The notes beneath the pieces are model-generated. The model searched no databases. It was not told the DNA's origin and saw only the letters and a program-made list of their open reading frames with translations. From Dolichospermum sp. DET69 (GTDB lineage Bacteria; Cyanobacteriota; Cyanobacteriia; Cyanobacteriales; Nostocaceae): 64,000 nucleotides of DNA. Position 1 is the stretch's first letter. Every line of letters starts with the position of its first letter. Positions 52,886 to 61,786 of this stretch are shown one piece after another. The stretch lies in the NCBI GenBank assembly GCA_017355425.1, contig CP070233.1:3947501-4011500 (forward strand), written 5' to 3'. A program made the translations under genes and the position numbers.

Positions 52886-53815
52886 ATGATAGTCTTAGAG
52901 TCCAAAATTAAAGGTAAACAGCCTCAATATAACGCGATAGACGATGCAATTCGGACTACCCAATTCGTTCGGAATAAAGCAATTAGGTATTGGATGGATG
53001 CACCGCGTGAGCTAAAAATTGATAAGTTTGCTCTTAATAAATACTCTACTGAACTTCGGAAGGAATTTCCCTTTACTGCTGAGTTAAACTCAATGGCTGT
53101 ACAATCAGCCGCAGAAAGGGCTTGGTCTGCCATATCAAGGTTTTACGACAACTGTAAATCTAATAAATCTGGCAAAAAAGGATTCCCTCAATTTCAGAAA
53201 GATTGCCGTTCCGTTGAATATAAAACATCGGGATGGAAGCTACACAAAACCAAGCGGCGTATCACCTTTACCGACAAAAAAGGGATTGGTGAACTCAAAT
53301 TATTAGGTAAATGGGATATTCAATCCTACGAACTTAAAGACATTAAACGAGTGCGCTTAATCCGTCGTGCAGATGGATATTATGCTCAGTTTTGTATCGG
53401 CATTGATGTTGTAGATATTCAACCGAGAACGGGTGTGGACATAGGTTTAGACGTTGGTATTGAGTCATTTTACACTGACTCTAACGGGCATCACGAACCT
53501 AACCCTAAGTTTTTGAGAAAGGCTGAAAAATCAATTAAGCATTCTCAAAGACGGATTTACAAAAAGCGGAAAGGTTCTAGTGGTAGAAAAAAAGCTAGAA
53601 AACTTTACGCTAAAAAACACTTAAAAGTAAGTAGGCAACGTATAGAACACGCTAAGAGAATAGCGCGTTGCGTAGTCAAATCTAACGCAAGAGGTGCTAT
53701 AATAAATGTATTGATTTTGTTTACTGCTGATGAAAATAATCGAAAATGGCTTCGAGATAAAACCTTACTCAGTAAAAGGTTTTTCGGGAATATACAAGAT
53801 TGTAAATATTATTAA
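52886..53815 (+). pseudogene. tnpB: TnpB, N-terminal part (interrupted)
   Basis: Residues 1-268 are an ordinary IS1341-type TnpB N-terminal part: MIVLESKIKGKQPQYN start, WED-like QFCIGIDVVDIQPRT region and RuvC-I GVDIGLDVGIESFYTD with the first catalytic Asp. At ...RIARCVVKSNA (codon 53687-53689) the homology stops. The frame then runs for 41 unrelated residues into the inserted sequence before a stop at 53815. The expected next residues, LVAYEDLRV, begin at 54473 after the insert. TnpB is an RNA-guided nuclease that helps its element persist; this part alone lacks RuvC-II, the zinc ribbon and RuvC-III. Confidence 0.85.
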
Positions 53816-54470
53816 CAATAAGTTTTATCTTGGTAGAGCCAGCAATTTGTACACACGTTACAGCGTCCATCTCTCAGAATTAAGAAGAGGTGTAAAACAC
53901 CATAAAGATTCTGTTTTAAGGCGGGCTTGGTTAAAATATGGAGAGAATAATTTTATATTTGAGATATTTTTACGTGTCGAAGATAAAGCGTGTTTGGTGA
54001 AACTAGAAGAAAAATATTTACAAGAGTTAGAACCCTATAAGCCATCTATTGGCTACAATATGGATAAAAGCTCAATAGGTTTTACTACGGAAACAGCCTC
54101 GTTAGCTATCCAAAAACAGATATTAAATGGGAGAAAATGGACAGGCGAAAATAATGGAAATGCAAAATTAAATGAGCAGCAAGCATTAGAAATTAGAAAT
54201 CTTTTTTTAGAAAAAAGACTTAATACTATTGAGTTAGGAAGACTTTATAAAGTTGATAAGATGTCTATTAGTAATATACTCAGCGGGAAAACATGGGGTT
54301 TTGCTGAAGATTTAAGACCTAAACGTTTAAGCGGTGAAGAACAGTTATCTGTTGGGAAGTATAGCGTCGAATCAAAATTATCGGTTAAAGAGCTTTCTGA
54401 AAGATATGGTGTTTCTATCCCAAGTATTCGCAGAGCCATTCAAGCATACAAAAAGAAACTAAATACATGA
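53730..54470 (+). CDS. GIY-YIG homing endonuclease inserted in tnpB
   Basis: A 246-residue endonuclease close in pattern to I-TevI: SGIYKIVNIINNKFYLG (GIY at 20-22, YLG at 33-35), catalytic Arg43 in LYTRYSVH, His47, and the metal-binding Glu at 93 or 94 in KLEEKYLQEL. The DNA-binding part follows: ENNGNAKLNEQQALEIRNLF with a helix-turn-helix (TIELGRLYKVDKMSISNIL) and a second one near the end (SVKELSERYGVSIPSIRRAI). Its stop overlaps the ATG of the tnpB C-terminal part (ATGA). The gene fills nearly all of a 783-bp insert. It would cut an uninterrupted tnpB and spread by repair. Confidence 0.88.
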   Translation: MKIIENGFEIKPYSVKGFSGIYKIVNIINNKFYLGRASNLYTRYSVHLSELRRGVKHHKDSVLRRAWLKYGENNFIFEIFLRVEDKACLVKLEEKYLQELEPYKPSIGYNMDKSSIGFTTETASLAIQKQILNGRKWTGENNGNAKLNEQQALEIRNLFLEKRLNTIELGRLYKVDKMSISNILSGKTWGFAEDLRPKRLSGEEQLSVGKYSVESKLSVKELSERYGVSIPSIRRAIQAYKKKLNT

Positions 54471-54997
54471 ATTTAGTCGCCTACGAAGATTTAAGGGTTT
54501 CAAATATGGTAAAAAATCATTGTTTAGCGAAATCAATTAGTGACGCTAGTTGGTATTTGTTTAGGCAATGGATTGAATATTTTGCGGTTAAATTTGACAA
54601 AATTGCTATAGCTGTAGCACCACATTACACTTCTCAAAAATGTTCTAGTTGTGGCATAATTGTCAAAAAATCTTTATCAACTCGTACCCATAATTGTAGT
54701 TGTGGATGTGAGTTGCACAGAGATACAAACGCCGCAATTAACATTCTTGAGCTTGCAAAAAATAGGGGAGGGCATCCCCAAATTAACGCTACAGGAGTTG
54801 AAGCCACTACTCTACTTGGTGCAAACCTGGAAAAGCCAAGTTTTGACGATGAATGTAGAATCCCCTCGGCTTTAGCCAGGGGAGTGTCAACTCAGCTTAA
54901 ATTAGCGTTTCTGTGGTTTATTTTCGTCATCATCCTCAAAATCATCATCTTCAAAAAAATCCCAGTCATCATCATCCGTTGCTTGATTTTTGCCTGA
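54467..54997 (+). pseudogene. tnpB: TnpB, C-terminal part, possibly translated by coupling
   Basis: Starts with an ATG overlapping the endonuclease stop and goes straight into LVAYEDLRVSNMVKNHCLAK (RuvC-II with its Glu), continues with the zinc ribbon (CSSCG and CSCGC) and ends with RuvC-III (HRDTNAAINIL with its Asp). It is in the same phase as the N-terminal part. All catalytic residues of TnpB are thus kept across the two parts. After the right-end hairpin (DDECRIPSALARG) the frame runs on to 54997, antisense to the lapA-like gene, because no stop occurs at the element end. Whether the parts reassemble is unknown. Confidence 0.82.
54856..54890 (+). other. IS right end hairpin / presumed guide-RNA 3' scaffold
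   Basis: The CCCCTCGGC/GCC-AGGGG stem and AGTGTCAA end match those at 43897-43935 and (inverted) 63194-63227. In TnpB systems the guide segment is the flanking DNA just past this end, here from 54891. Confidence 0.65.
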
Positions 54998-55537
54998 TTT
55001 TTGGGAAGGAGGAATAATTACCCGGTAATCAGCATCATAAACAGATTCAGTTTTACCCACAGCAGTATTTTTCGGTTCTTGGGAACTGTAGGAATAAACC
55101 GAACTACTACGGGAACGAGAACTTTGTTGACTTGGAGAAGTTTCTTCTACTGATGCGGAATTTTCCTCATCATTCCAATCATCTTGATTCCGATTTGTGT
55201 CCCAATCATCAAATTCATCATCAACTTGATTAACTGAGGGTGGAGGACTTTTAGGCGGTGGAGTATTTTGTCTGACACGGGGTGGAGTCGGAATTGATTT
55301 GGGTATCGCTTGCTGTTCTTGTGGACTTAAGGAAGTAGCAAATCTTAACAAACTGGTAATGATTAGAGATGTGAAAATACCAGCAGTAATACTCAATAAA
55401 ATCCACAATGCTAATGGTAAGGGTAGAGTCCGCATTCCCACAAATACTATTGGGACTGAGGGTGACAAATTTTGAACTAACAATAATATTAGTCCTAGCA
55501 ATACTGTTAGTAATATAATTAAGCGAGTTATAGCCAT
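54902..55537 (-). CDS. LapA-domain (DUF1049) membrane protein with acidic tail
   Basis: A 211-residue protein: two membrane helices at 5-24 (LIILLTVLLGLILLLVQN) and 40-63 form a LapA/DUF1049 domain; then a Pro-rich linker (PPRVRQNTPPPKSPPPS) and a long Ser/Asp-rich, disordered tail ending in DDDDWDFFEDDDFEDDDE and basic QKR. The LapA domain elsewhere takes part in envelope or LPS regulation; the acidic tail is a cyanobacterial feature of unknown role. ATG start. The IS element has inserted 11 bp past its stop, so its terminator has probably been displaced. Confidence 0.78.
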   Translation of the reverse strand: MAITRLIILLTVLLGLILLLVQNLSPSVPIVFVGMRTLPLPLALWILLSITAGIFTSLIITSLLRFATSLSPQEQQAIPKSIPTPPRVRQNTPPPKSPPPSVNQVDDEFDDWDTNRNQDDWNDEENSASVEETSPSQQSSRSRSSSVYSYSSQEPKNTAVGKTESVYDADYRVIIPPSQKSGKNQATDDDDWDFFEDDDFEDDDENKPQKR

Positions 55538-55882
55538 AAATATTTAAGAATTCCAATGCCTTCAACCTCTTTATCTAACTAGTACAGTCCGGCATAAGTT
55601 AATGAACCATTCCGAATCTGTGAAAAGCTGATGCTGTATTCATTCTAAATTCTAAATTCTGCCCTGCGGTACTAGCAGCTTAATATACTAGTAAAGTCAT
55701 AGCTTCTAAAATTAACAATTAACAATTACAGCGGTTTTCGCTCTTATGAGGTATATCTTAGCCCCCTCATCGCTTGCGGGGAGGGGGTTGGGGGTGGGGT
55801 TCTTGTACCTCATAACACAAAGGAAGTGCTGTAAAGACTTAGTTATTCCATTTTTAATGTTTAATTGTTAATTTTTAATTTC
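55538..55882. mobile_element. Intergenic MITE-like element with TACAGC ends
   Basis: At 55727-55833 (107 bp) imperfect inverted ends TACAGCGG..TTATGAGGTA and TACCTCATAA..GCTGTA enclose a CCCCCTC/GAGGGGG stem. The remaining sequence in this gap shows nothing recognisable. Confidence 0.6.
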
Positions 55883-56503
55883 TCAAAGATGACCTTGCCA
55901 TCGTTCAATTGGTATACAGTCAATATCCAATTGATCCAGAGCGCGAGCAACAACAAAATCAACTAAATCCTCAATGGTTTGAGGGTTGTGATACCAGGCA
56001 GGAATAGCGGGGACAATTCTCACGCCAGTTTCTGCTAAGGTCGTTAAATTCCGCAGATGAATTAAACTAAAAGGGGTTTCTCTGGGGACAATTACCAGTT
56101 TACGCCCTTCCTTAATTTGCACATCTGCGGCTCGTTCTAGTAAGTCGGAACTCAGCCCCCCAGCGAGTTTAGCAACTGTACTCATACTACAAGGAATAAT
56201 AATCATCCCCACTGTGCGGAAAGAACCGCTGGCAATACCAGCACCAACATCACTCCAAGGATGACAGCGAAGTTTACCTTGGGAAGGAACTCCCGCTTGT
56301 TCTCGCCAAAATTGTTCCTGTTTATCAGGTTCTCCTGGCATTCGGATTTCCTGTTCTGCTTGCCAAACCGTGTAAGTTGATTTAGATGCCACCAGTTCAA
56401 TTTGATATTCTGCTGCCAAGAGGAATTTGAGGGCGCGAACTGCGTAAATTAGACCGGATGCACCTGTTACGCCCAGGATTAAAGGTTTGTTGTTATTAGT
56501 CAT
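55883..56503 (-). CDS. ubiX: Flavin prenyltransferase UbiX
   Basis: A 206-residue flavoprotein that prenylates FMN with dimethylallyl phosphate to make the cofactor used by UbiD decarboxylases. It has LGVTGASGLIYAVRALKFLL at the N-terminus, GIASGSFRTVGMIIIPCSMSTVAKLAGGLSSDLLERAADV and PRETPFSLIHLRNL, the standard signatures. Downstream of rnr by about 66 bp of GTCAGTG repeats, same strand. No ubiD gene is in the window. ATG start. Confidence 0.9.
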   Translation of the reverse strand: MTNNNKPLILGVTGASGLIYAVRALKFLLAAEYQIELVASKSTYTVWQAEQEIRMPGEPDKQEQFWREQAGVPSQGKLRCHPWSDVGAGIASGSFRTVGMIIIPCSMSTVAKLAGGLSSDLLERAADVQIKEGRKLVIVPRETPFSLIHLRNLTTLAETGVRIVPAIPAWYHNPQTIEDLVDFVVARALDQLDIDCIPIERWQGHL

Positions 56504-56569
56504 TAGTGATTAGTCAGTGGTCAGTGGTCAGTGGTCAGTGGTTTACAGCAACGAACAACTGACAAAGGA

Positions 56570-58963
56570 CTATTCTTCATGATATGGTTCTCGATCAAAA
56601 GATGTGGCTGATGTCTCCGGCCTACTACCGCGAACACCACGCAAGCTATCGGTTTTATTGGATGAATAAATTTCTTCTGTCTCCTCATTGCTACTAGTCG
56701 CGCTCATGGTTTTGGGTAAACCGTCAGCACCAACGGTAACAAGATCAATTTGTTGACGGTAATAATCAACACTCTTGACTTGCACCATACAACTATCGCC
56801 TAGTCGGTAGGAAGCCCGATTTTTCCGCCCAAATAAAGCCTGTTGTCTGGCACGATATTCATACCAATCATCTTTGAGGGAACTAACGTGGACTAGTCCT
56901 TCTACCCGTAAGGTGTTAGCTAGATTGCCTTCTATGGGCGATTCTATGGGAACTTCAATTTCCACAAAGAAACCGTAGGACTGAACCCCAGTAATTACCC
57001 CTGGAAATACTTCGCCAATGCGTTGTTTCATCAAGGAGGCTTTTTGGAGTCCGGCTAAATCGGCTTCAGCTTCTTGAACTTCTTTTTCCCGGTCGTTAAT
57101 TTGGACTAGAACTCTGGTTAAGTCACTTTGGAGTTCTTGCTGGAGTTCTGGGGGGAGAACGTTCCAATTAATTTCTTCGTGACAATTTGAATGACGGAGG
57201 TTAATCCGATCTTTGACGCGGGTATTCCGGCGATCGCGCCCGTGTTCTATTAAGTTTTGATACACCCGTTGCAAGAGAATATCTGGATAACGACGCAAGG
57301 GAGCAGTGATGTGGACATATTGCGATAGAGCCAGTCCAAAGTGAGAACTTTTGGTGGTGCTGTAGACAGAAGGCTTGAGAGTATCCTGTAGCAAATAGGT
57401 GAGAACTTGTTCTGATGGAGAATCGGCAAAAGCTCCTGTTAAATGTTGATAATCCAGGGGTTGGATCTCCAATTCTGGATCTAGCCCTAATTCCACACCT
57501 AAATTAACGGCCAGTTTGAGCATTTCCTGAACATCTTCGGGATCAGGTGTGCCTTGAACTCGCCATAAACTGGGAACACCCAAGGCGCTGAGGTGATCAG
57601 CCATGAGTTGATTAACTAATATTACTAACTCAGTGAACAAGCGTCGCCCAGGTAAGTCATTAACCACCACAGATCCCATTGATCCTTCGTCATAGTAGGG
57701 GTTATGGCTGGGTGGAAGATTTAACCGTAAGCTGCCCCGCTGTAGACGTACCTCTTTAACAGCAATAGCCAAAGTCTGCAAATCTTGTAATTTCTCTTGG
57801 GCCGCAGCAGCTACTTTGGTGGTTTCACTGGCAAGGATGCTTTGTGTTTCTACTTGACTGACGGCTACATCTACATTAATTACACTAGGTTGAATTTCCC
57901 ATTCCACCACTTCTCCTGATTGGGGGTTAATGGTAATGATGCATGAGAAAGCCAAGCGATCGCTACCAGGGACTAAAGAACAACGTTCTGTTACCACTGC
58001 TGGCAACATCGGCAGTAATAATTCTCCTAGATATACTGATTTACCGCGCTTGAGTGCTTCCCGGTCTAGAGCTTCATCTGCTTGGATATAGTGGGCAACA
58101 TCCGTAATGTGAAATAGTAATTGCCAATGATCAGCGGTGGTTTTTTCGACGCTAAAGGCATTTTCTACTACGGACTCATCACTGTTAACACTCTTAATAG
58201 TGAAGGTAAAAACATCACGTAAATCTAGACGATTTTTCAGGTCTGCCTTTAGCAGTCTCTTGGGTAACTTGGCTGCTGCATCGAGGATAGAATCGGGAAA
58301 AGTTCGGGATAAGTCATGTTTACAAGTTACCAAATCTATATCCGCTGCGGCTTCAGCATCACTGCCGAGGATTTGCACCACTCGACCCAATGGGGGATAT
58401 TGTGCTAGGGGATAACGGAGGATTTCTATATGAGCCAAGTGATCAATGGCTTCTTCCAACTTCATACTGTTGAGTTGCAGTTTCAGTTCAAACAGCAATC
58501 TGTCATCTAAGGGAACAGCCCGAAAACCTCCCTCTACCTGCTTAATTCTGGCGAGTAAGGTGTGATTAGACCGCTCCATAATCAACTTGACCTCACCCTC
58601 TGGCGATCGCCGACGACTACCTTCCTTGAGGACTCTGACTAAAACGCGATCGCCATTCCAGGCATTACTCAAATGACTTTCACGGATGTAAATATCCTCT
58701 GAGCCTTCACTATCTTGAATCGCAAAGCAAAAGCCCTTACTAGAACAGCGGAGTTTAGCCTCAATTAAGCCTTCTTCGGTGATGCGGCGGTATTTTCCCC
58801 GTTCCTTCACCAAAAGCCCAATTTTTTCCAGTACATCCAAAGTAATTTGTAGTTTTTCTAGACTTTCTTCATCCTCACAACCCAGTTTCTTTTCTAGAAC
58901 TTTACGAGCCACCAATTTATCATCTGTAAAATTGGCAAGAAGTGTAGCGATTGAAAATTCCAT
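56570..58963 (-). CDS. rnr: Ribonuclease R (RNase II/R family)
   Basis: A 797-residue 3'-5' exoribonuclease. Order: N-terminal winged helix (about 15-65), cold-shock domains (LRCSSKGFCFAIQDSEGSEDIYIRES), the RNB catalytic domain with the DLRDVFTFTIKSVNSDESVVENAFSVEKT..DVAHYI acidic residues and the late HITAPLRRYPDILLQR block, and an S1 domain near 670-750 (GVITGVQSYGFFVEIEVP). The first catalytic loop is slightly diverged (LRDVFTFTI for IDPxDAKDxDD), as in the cyanobacterial RNase II/R branch. It degrades structured RNA. ATG start; ends in a disordered tail. Confidence 0.88.
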   Translation of the reverse strand: MEFSIATLLANFTDDKLVARKVLEKKLGCEDEESLEKLQITLDVLEKIGLLVKERGKYRRITEEGLIEAKLRCSSKGFCFAIQDSEGSEDIYIRESHLSNAWNGDRVLVRVLKEGSRRRSPEGEVKLIMERSNHTLLARIKQVEGGFRAVPLDDRLLFELKLQLNSMKLEEAIDHLAHIEILRYPLAQYPPLGRVVQILGSDAEAAADIDLVTCKHDLSRTFPDSILDAAAKLPKRLLKADLKNRLDLRDVFTFTIKSVNSDESVVENAFSVEKTTADHWQLLFHITDVAHYIQADEALDREALKRGKSVYLGELLLPMLPAVVTERCSLVPGSDRLAFSCIITINPQSGEVVEWEIQPSVINVDVAVSQVETQSILASETTKVAAAAQEKLQDLQTLAIAVKEVRLQRGSLRLNLPPSHNPYYDEGSMGSVVVNDLPGRRLFTELVILVNQLMADHLSALGVPSLWRVQGTPDPEDVQEMLKLAVNLGVELGLDPELEIQPLDYQHLTGAFADSPSEQVLTYLLQDTLKPSVYSTTKSSHFGLALSQYVHITAPLRRYPDILLQRVYQNLIEHGRDRRNTRVKDRINLRHSNCHEEINWNVLPPELQQELQSDLTRVLVQINDREKEVQEAEADLAGLQKASLMKQRIGEVFPGVITGVQSYGFFVEIEVPIESPIEGNLANTLRVEGLVHVSSLKDDWYEYRARQQALFGRKNRASYRLGDSCMVQVKSVDYYRQQIDLVTVGADGLPKTMSATSSNEETEEIYSSNKTDSLRGVRGSRPETSATSFDREPYHEE

Positions 58964-59154
58964 GCAGTGAACCGACCTTTGGTCAAAACATCATTTTTTG
59001 TTAAATCTGGTTCTTCACTGTATCCCCCCACAGCCTACAGACACTTACTGCTGTAGGAATTTCGCCTTTGCGTAGTGTTTCCTAGAAAAGGCAAGGCTAC
59101 TGATAAACTCACGTAGACTTAGCGATAGTTGCGGTTACTGTAAAGTAGCAGTAG
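58964..59154. promoter_or_regulatory. Upstream region of rnr
   Basis: No gene seen. It contains a CTACAG..CTGTAG inverted repeat (59033-59055) and presumably the rnr promoter. Confidence 0.35.
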
Positions 59155-59398
59155 GAGGAATCCCCATTCGTGTCAACTTAAGGTAAAACCTAGATCCCGC
59201 AAGGAACTCAAGTTCTTTGCTAATAGCCAAAGTTGTCTTTTGATGACTAAACACTTGGAAAATTCCACAAGTCCACTAAGCGTGGACTTGAGCTATTAGA
59301 CAGGAAATTGATTCCCACCACGGGTGTGGAAGTCAACGGATGAGTAGGGGCGTATTGCAATACGCCCTTACTTAAGTTGACACCAATGGAGGAATCCC
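59155..59398. mobile_element. Full-length MITE with 18-bp ends and 10-bp target duplication
   Basis: The element at 59165-59388 (224 bp) has ends CATTCGTGTCAACTTAAG and CTTAAGTTGACACCAATG (one mismatch) and perfect GAGGAATCCC direct repeats outside. Inside are the ATTAGACAGGAAATTGATTC and GTATTGCAATAC palindromes shared with copies at 2075-2141 and 28084-28205. A 69-residue frame across it is not a gene. Confidence 0.88.
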
Positions 59399-59958
59399 CT
59401 ACTCCAACTTCGCACTGCACGGCAATCTCAGCGTTTGCTTGCGTGGCTCTAAACAATTTTCACCATGCACTCCTTCCTGATACTCAACGATTAACCACTA
59501 GGTAATTTAGATCAGGGGTGAATGAGAGACTTGGTTTGAAGAACTCTCTATATTACCCAAAAACTACAGACTGACCTAACCACAGGTGTTTTGTTGTTTA
59601 GAACCTTCGCGTTAGCGTGGCGTTAAACCAAGGTAATTCCACGCCATTAGCATCCAAGTTTTAACTAGGAGAAACTGCCGAAAAACCCAATTCTCCTATA
59701 ATGTAGAATCGGTAACAATTAGGTAATCAGTAAAACACAGGCCATGAGGGCGAACCTTATCTTTATTATTGTAGATTTAGAGCGCACTTCTTTAAAAATA
59801 CTTCTAGATATCTAATTGGTTAATTAGTATAGCATTTAAGAGAAGACGAAAATTTGCTCTAAGCAACTGCTAGTATCAGTCAGTGGTCAGTTGTTAGTTG
59901 TCAGTTGCTCCCTTTTCCCTGACTAGCAACTTAAATTATTGCGAGAATTTAAATAAAA
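59399..59958. repeat. Gene-free stretch with decayed repeats
   Basis: No gene is supported. It includes a TTCGCGTTAGCGTGGCGTTAA REP-like element (about 59606-59626), a TTTAACTAGGAGAA..TTCTCCTATAA inverted repeat (59658-59702) and GTCAGTGGTCAGTTG repeats (about 59878-59905). Confidence 0.55.
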
Positions 59959-60675
59959 ATGGTTGAAAGCATCATGTTGGCGCAATTTCAGAGCTTGTAC
60001 CCCAAAGGCAGTATTATCTCAGAATTAATAGAAATTTTTCAAGGGAAATATATCGTCCGTGTTAGTATTCAACTAGAAGGTATCACCCGGGCAACGGGGA
60101 TCGCCGGAGCAGAAACAGTAGAAGCAGCAGAAGACCAAGCCAGAAATAGAGCTTTGACAGTGTTGGGGATCAAGAATATACCAGAAGAAGTCACAAAATC
60201 TGCCTTACCATTGGTTGCTCCACCACCAATAAAACCTAGTCTACAGGAATCAAAACCTGTTCCTTCTGTCAACAACACAGAGATATATACACCACCTTTC
60301 CTAGAAGAGAAAATTGATACTAAAGTTACAACACCAGAAACACTTCCTCTCCAAGAACCAGAGTATCCACCCTTATCAGAAGTCCCTCCTAGTAATGTCA
60401 CACCATTCACCCCTCGGAGTTATACCCCTTATGAGGATACTGGTGTCCAGTCAGCCGTCGGTAAAAAGAAAAGACATAATGAACCAGTAAATTTATCTGA
60501 TGTCATTGCCCAAACAGATGTAGAAATCGAGCGATTAGGCTGGACACCAGAACAAGGAAAAGATTATCTAGTCAAAACTTACAGTAAAAGAGGGCGTTCT
60601 TTACTCAGTGAAGAAGAATTACGGAATTTTCTCACTTATCTCAAATCTCAACCAGATCCAATTGCGGGATTTTAG
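59959..60675 (+). CDS. Conserved cyanobacterial hypothetical protein (238 aa)
   Basis: A protein in three parts: an N-terminal alpha/beta domain (1-75; FQGKYIVRVSIQLEGITRATGIAGAETVEAAEDQARNRAL) with a pattern like Rad52/22-type or double-stranded RNA-binding folds, a Pro/Thr-rich disordered middle (80-165), and a helical C-terminus (170-235; ERLGWTPEQGKDYLVKTYSKRGRSLLSEEELRNFLTYLKSQ) that looks like a small UBA-type module found at the ends of other cyanobacterial DNA-related proteins. A role in nucleic acid binding is inference only. Convergent with clpP. ATG start. Confidence 0.6.
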   Translation: MVESIMLAQFQSLYPKGSIISELIEIFQGKYIVRVSIQLEGITRATGIAGAETVEAAEDQARNRALTVLGIKNIPEEVTKSALPLVAPPPIKPSLQESKPVPSVNNTEIYTPPFLEEKIDTKVTTPETLPLQEPEYPPLSEVPPSNVTPFTPRSYTPYEDTGVQSAVGKKKRHNEPVNLSDVIAQTDVEIERLGWTPEQGKDYLVKTYSKRGRSLLSEEELRNFLTYLKSQPDPIAGF

Positions 60676-60765
60676 ATTGGTTAGTTGTCAGTTGTCAGTG
60701 GTTAGTTGTCAGTTGTTAGTTGTTTTTTCTTTACCACTGACCACTGACCACTGACTAATAACTAA
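60676..60765. repeat. Opposed 7-mer repeat tracts
   Basis: GTCAGTT units and CACTGAC units face each other and can form a stem between two convergent genes. Confidence 0.8.
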
Positions 60766-61367
60766 ACTAGAGCCATAGGACGACTACCTGCGGCATGACG
60801 GTCAATTACTTGGTCAATCAAACCATATTCTTTGGCTTCGGCGGGAGACATAAAGAAATCACGTTCCGTATCCTCAGAAATCCGCTCAAATGGTTGACCA
60901 GTATGTTCAGCAAGAAATTCATTCAGCCGCTGTTTGTGATACAAAATTTCCCGGGCTTGAATTGCAATATCAGTTGCTTGTCCTTGAGCGCCACCGAGAG
61001 GTTGGTGAATCATAATCCGGGAATGGGGTAAACTCATGCGCTTACCCTTTGTCCCAGCACTAAGGAGAAAAGCTCCCATACTTGCCGCCAATCCAGTACA
61101 AATTGTACAGACATCGGGGCGGATGTGCTTCATGGTGTCAAAAATACCCATTCCCGCTGTTACTGAACCACCAGGAGAATTAATGTACATATATATGTCC
61201 TTCTCCGCGTCCTCAGAATCTAAAAATAGCAGTTGGGCAACAATCAAGTTAGCTAGATTGCTATCAACCTGTTCTCCCAAAAAAATAATCCGCTCACGCA
61301 ACAGCCGTGAATAGATATCAAAGGCGCGTTCGCCTCGGCCGGATTGTTCAATAACGATAGGAATCAT
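60762..61367 (-). CDS. clpP: ATP-dependent Clp protease proteolytic subunit (ClpP1-like)
   Basis: A 201-residue ClpP with complete catalytic residues: Ser in [11 protein letters not shown], His in [13 protein letters not shown] and Asp in the [20 protein letters not shown] end. The start [27 protein letters not shown] is of the ClpP1/ClpP2 group. No clpX follows, and the clpP2 gene usually sits next to clpX, so ClpP1 is more likely. This is the third ClpP-family gene in the window, unlinked to clpR-clpP3. ATG start. Confidence 0.9.
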   Translation of the reverse strand: MIPIVIEQSGRGERAFDIYSRLLRERIIFLGEQVDSNLANLIVAQLLFLDSEDAEKDIYMYINSPGGSVTAGMGIFDTMKHIRPDVCTICTGLAASMGAFLLSAGTKGKRMSLPHSRIMIHQPLGGAQGQATDIAIQAREILYHKQRLNEFLAEHTGQPFERISEDTERDFFMSPAEAKEYGLIDQVIDRHAAGSRPMALV

Positions 61368-61786
61368 TTAGTGTGTTTTTAGCTATTTTTCATTTATTCT
61401 ATCGGTGACAATGGCTGATTGTGTTGAAATTGCCAATTAACATTGAAACAAGCAGGGTGAAGAGAGAAAGCGAAAGCTAGTCCAAAAAACATATTTTACC
61501 TAAATATCAGTATTTTTACGGTTATTGATAATGGAGTGACTGGAGTAAAACAATGAGATATTTCCAGGGATTTAAAAACAAATTTGGGTTTTTAGGACAC
61601 TTTTTCAGAAAATAAAACGTCTAGGTTCTTAGGTACATATAAAGAGAGATATAGATCACATTCTTTCACAGATTTCTGAGCTATTCTCAAATCATATTCA
61701 CCGAATCCGATAAATCAATAACACAAAGTGTATTTAGAATAACAAGTTCCTATGGAAGTCCCATCCATATAAATAAAGTGAGGGGT
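61368..61786. promoter_or_regulatory. Non-coding region upstream of clpP
   Basis: No gene, hairpin or repeat was recognised; it should contain the clpP promoter. Confidence 0.3.

Larger units (their letters stand above)
52585..54890 (+). mobile_element. IS605/IS1341-type element carrying a split tnpB
   Basis: The left end begins near TTATAAGGGAAATGCCG and holds a GATGTAGCT..AGCTACATC hairpin (52611-52637); the right end is a CCCCT-GGC/GCC-AGGGG hairpin then AGTGTCAA at 54890. Contents in order: a divergent ribbon-helix-helix-like gene, the N-terminal part of tnpB, a GIY-YIG endonuclease gene, and the C-terminal part of tnpB. No tnpA is present, so it is a tnpB-only element. It has landed 11 bp from the stop of the lapA-like gene. 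A second, deleted copy with the same ends is at 63194-63559. Confidence 0.85.

Noticed and set aside
52669-52911. 80-residue plus-strand frame before tnpB
   Set aside because: It is the antisense shadow of the ribbon-helix-helix-like gene at 52665-52823, which has the more protein-like sequence.
53690-54472. Group I intron carrying the GIY-YIG gene
   Set aside because: The endonuclease frame fills all but about 40 bp of the insert, leaving no room for the conserved P, Q, R and S elements of an intron core.
53690-54472. Intein in TnpB
   Set aside because: The N-terminal frame hits a stop at 53815, the endonuclease is in another frame, and no Hint splicing blocks are seen.
59247-59456. 69-residue reading frame
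   Set aside because: It runs through the MITE at 59165-59388 and its flank and matches nothing.
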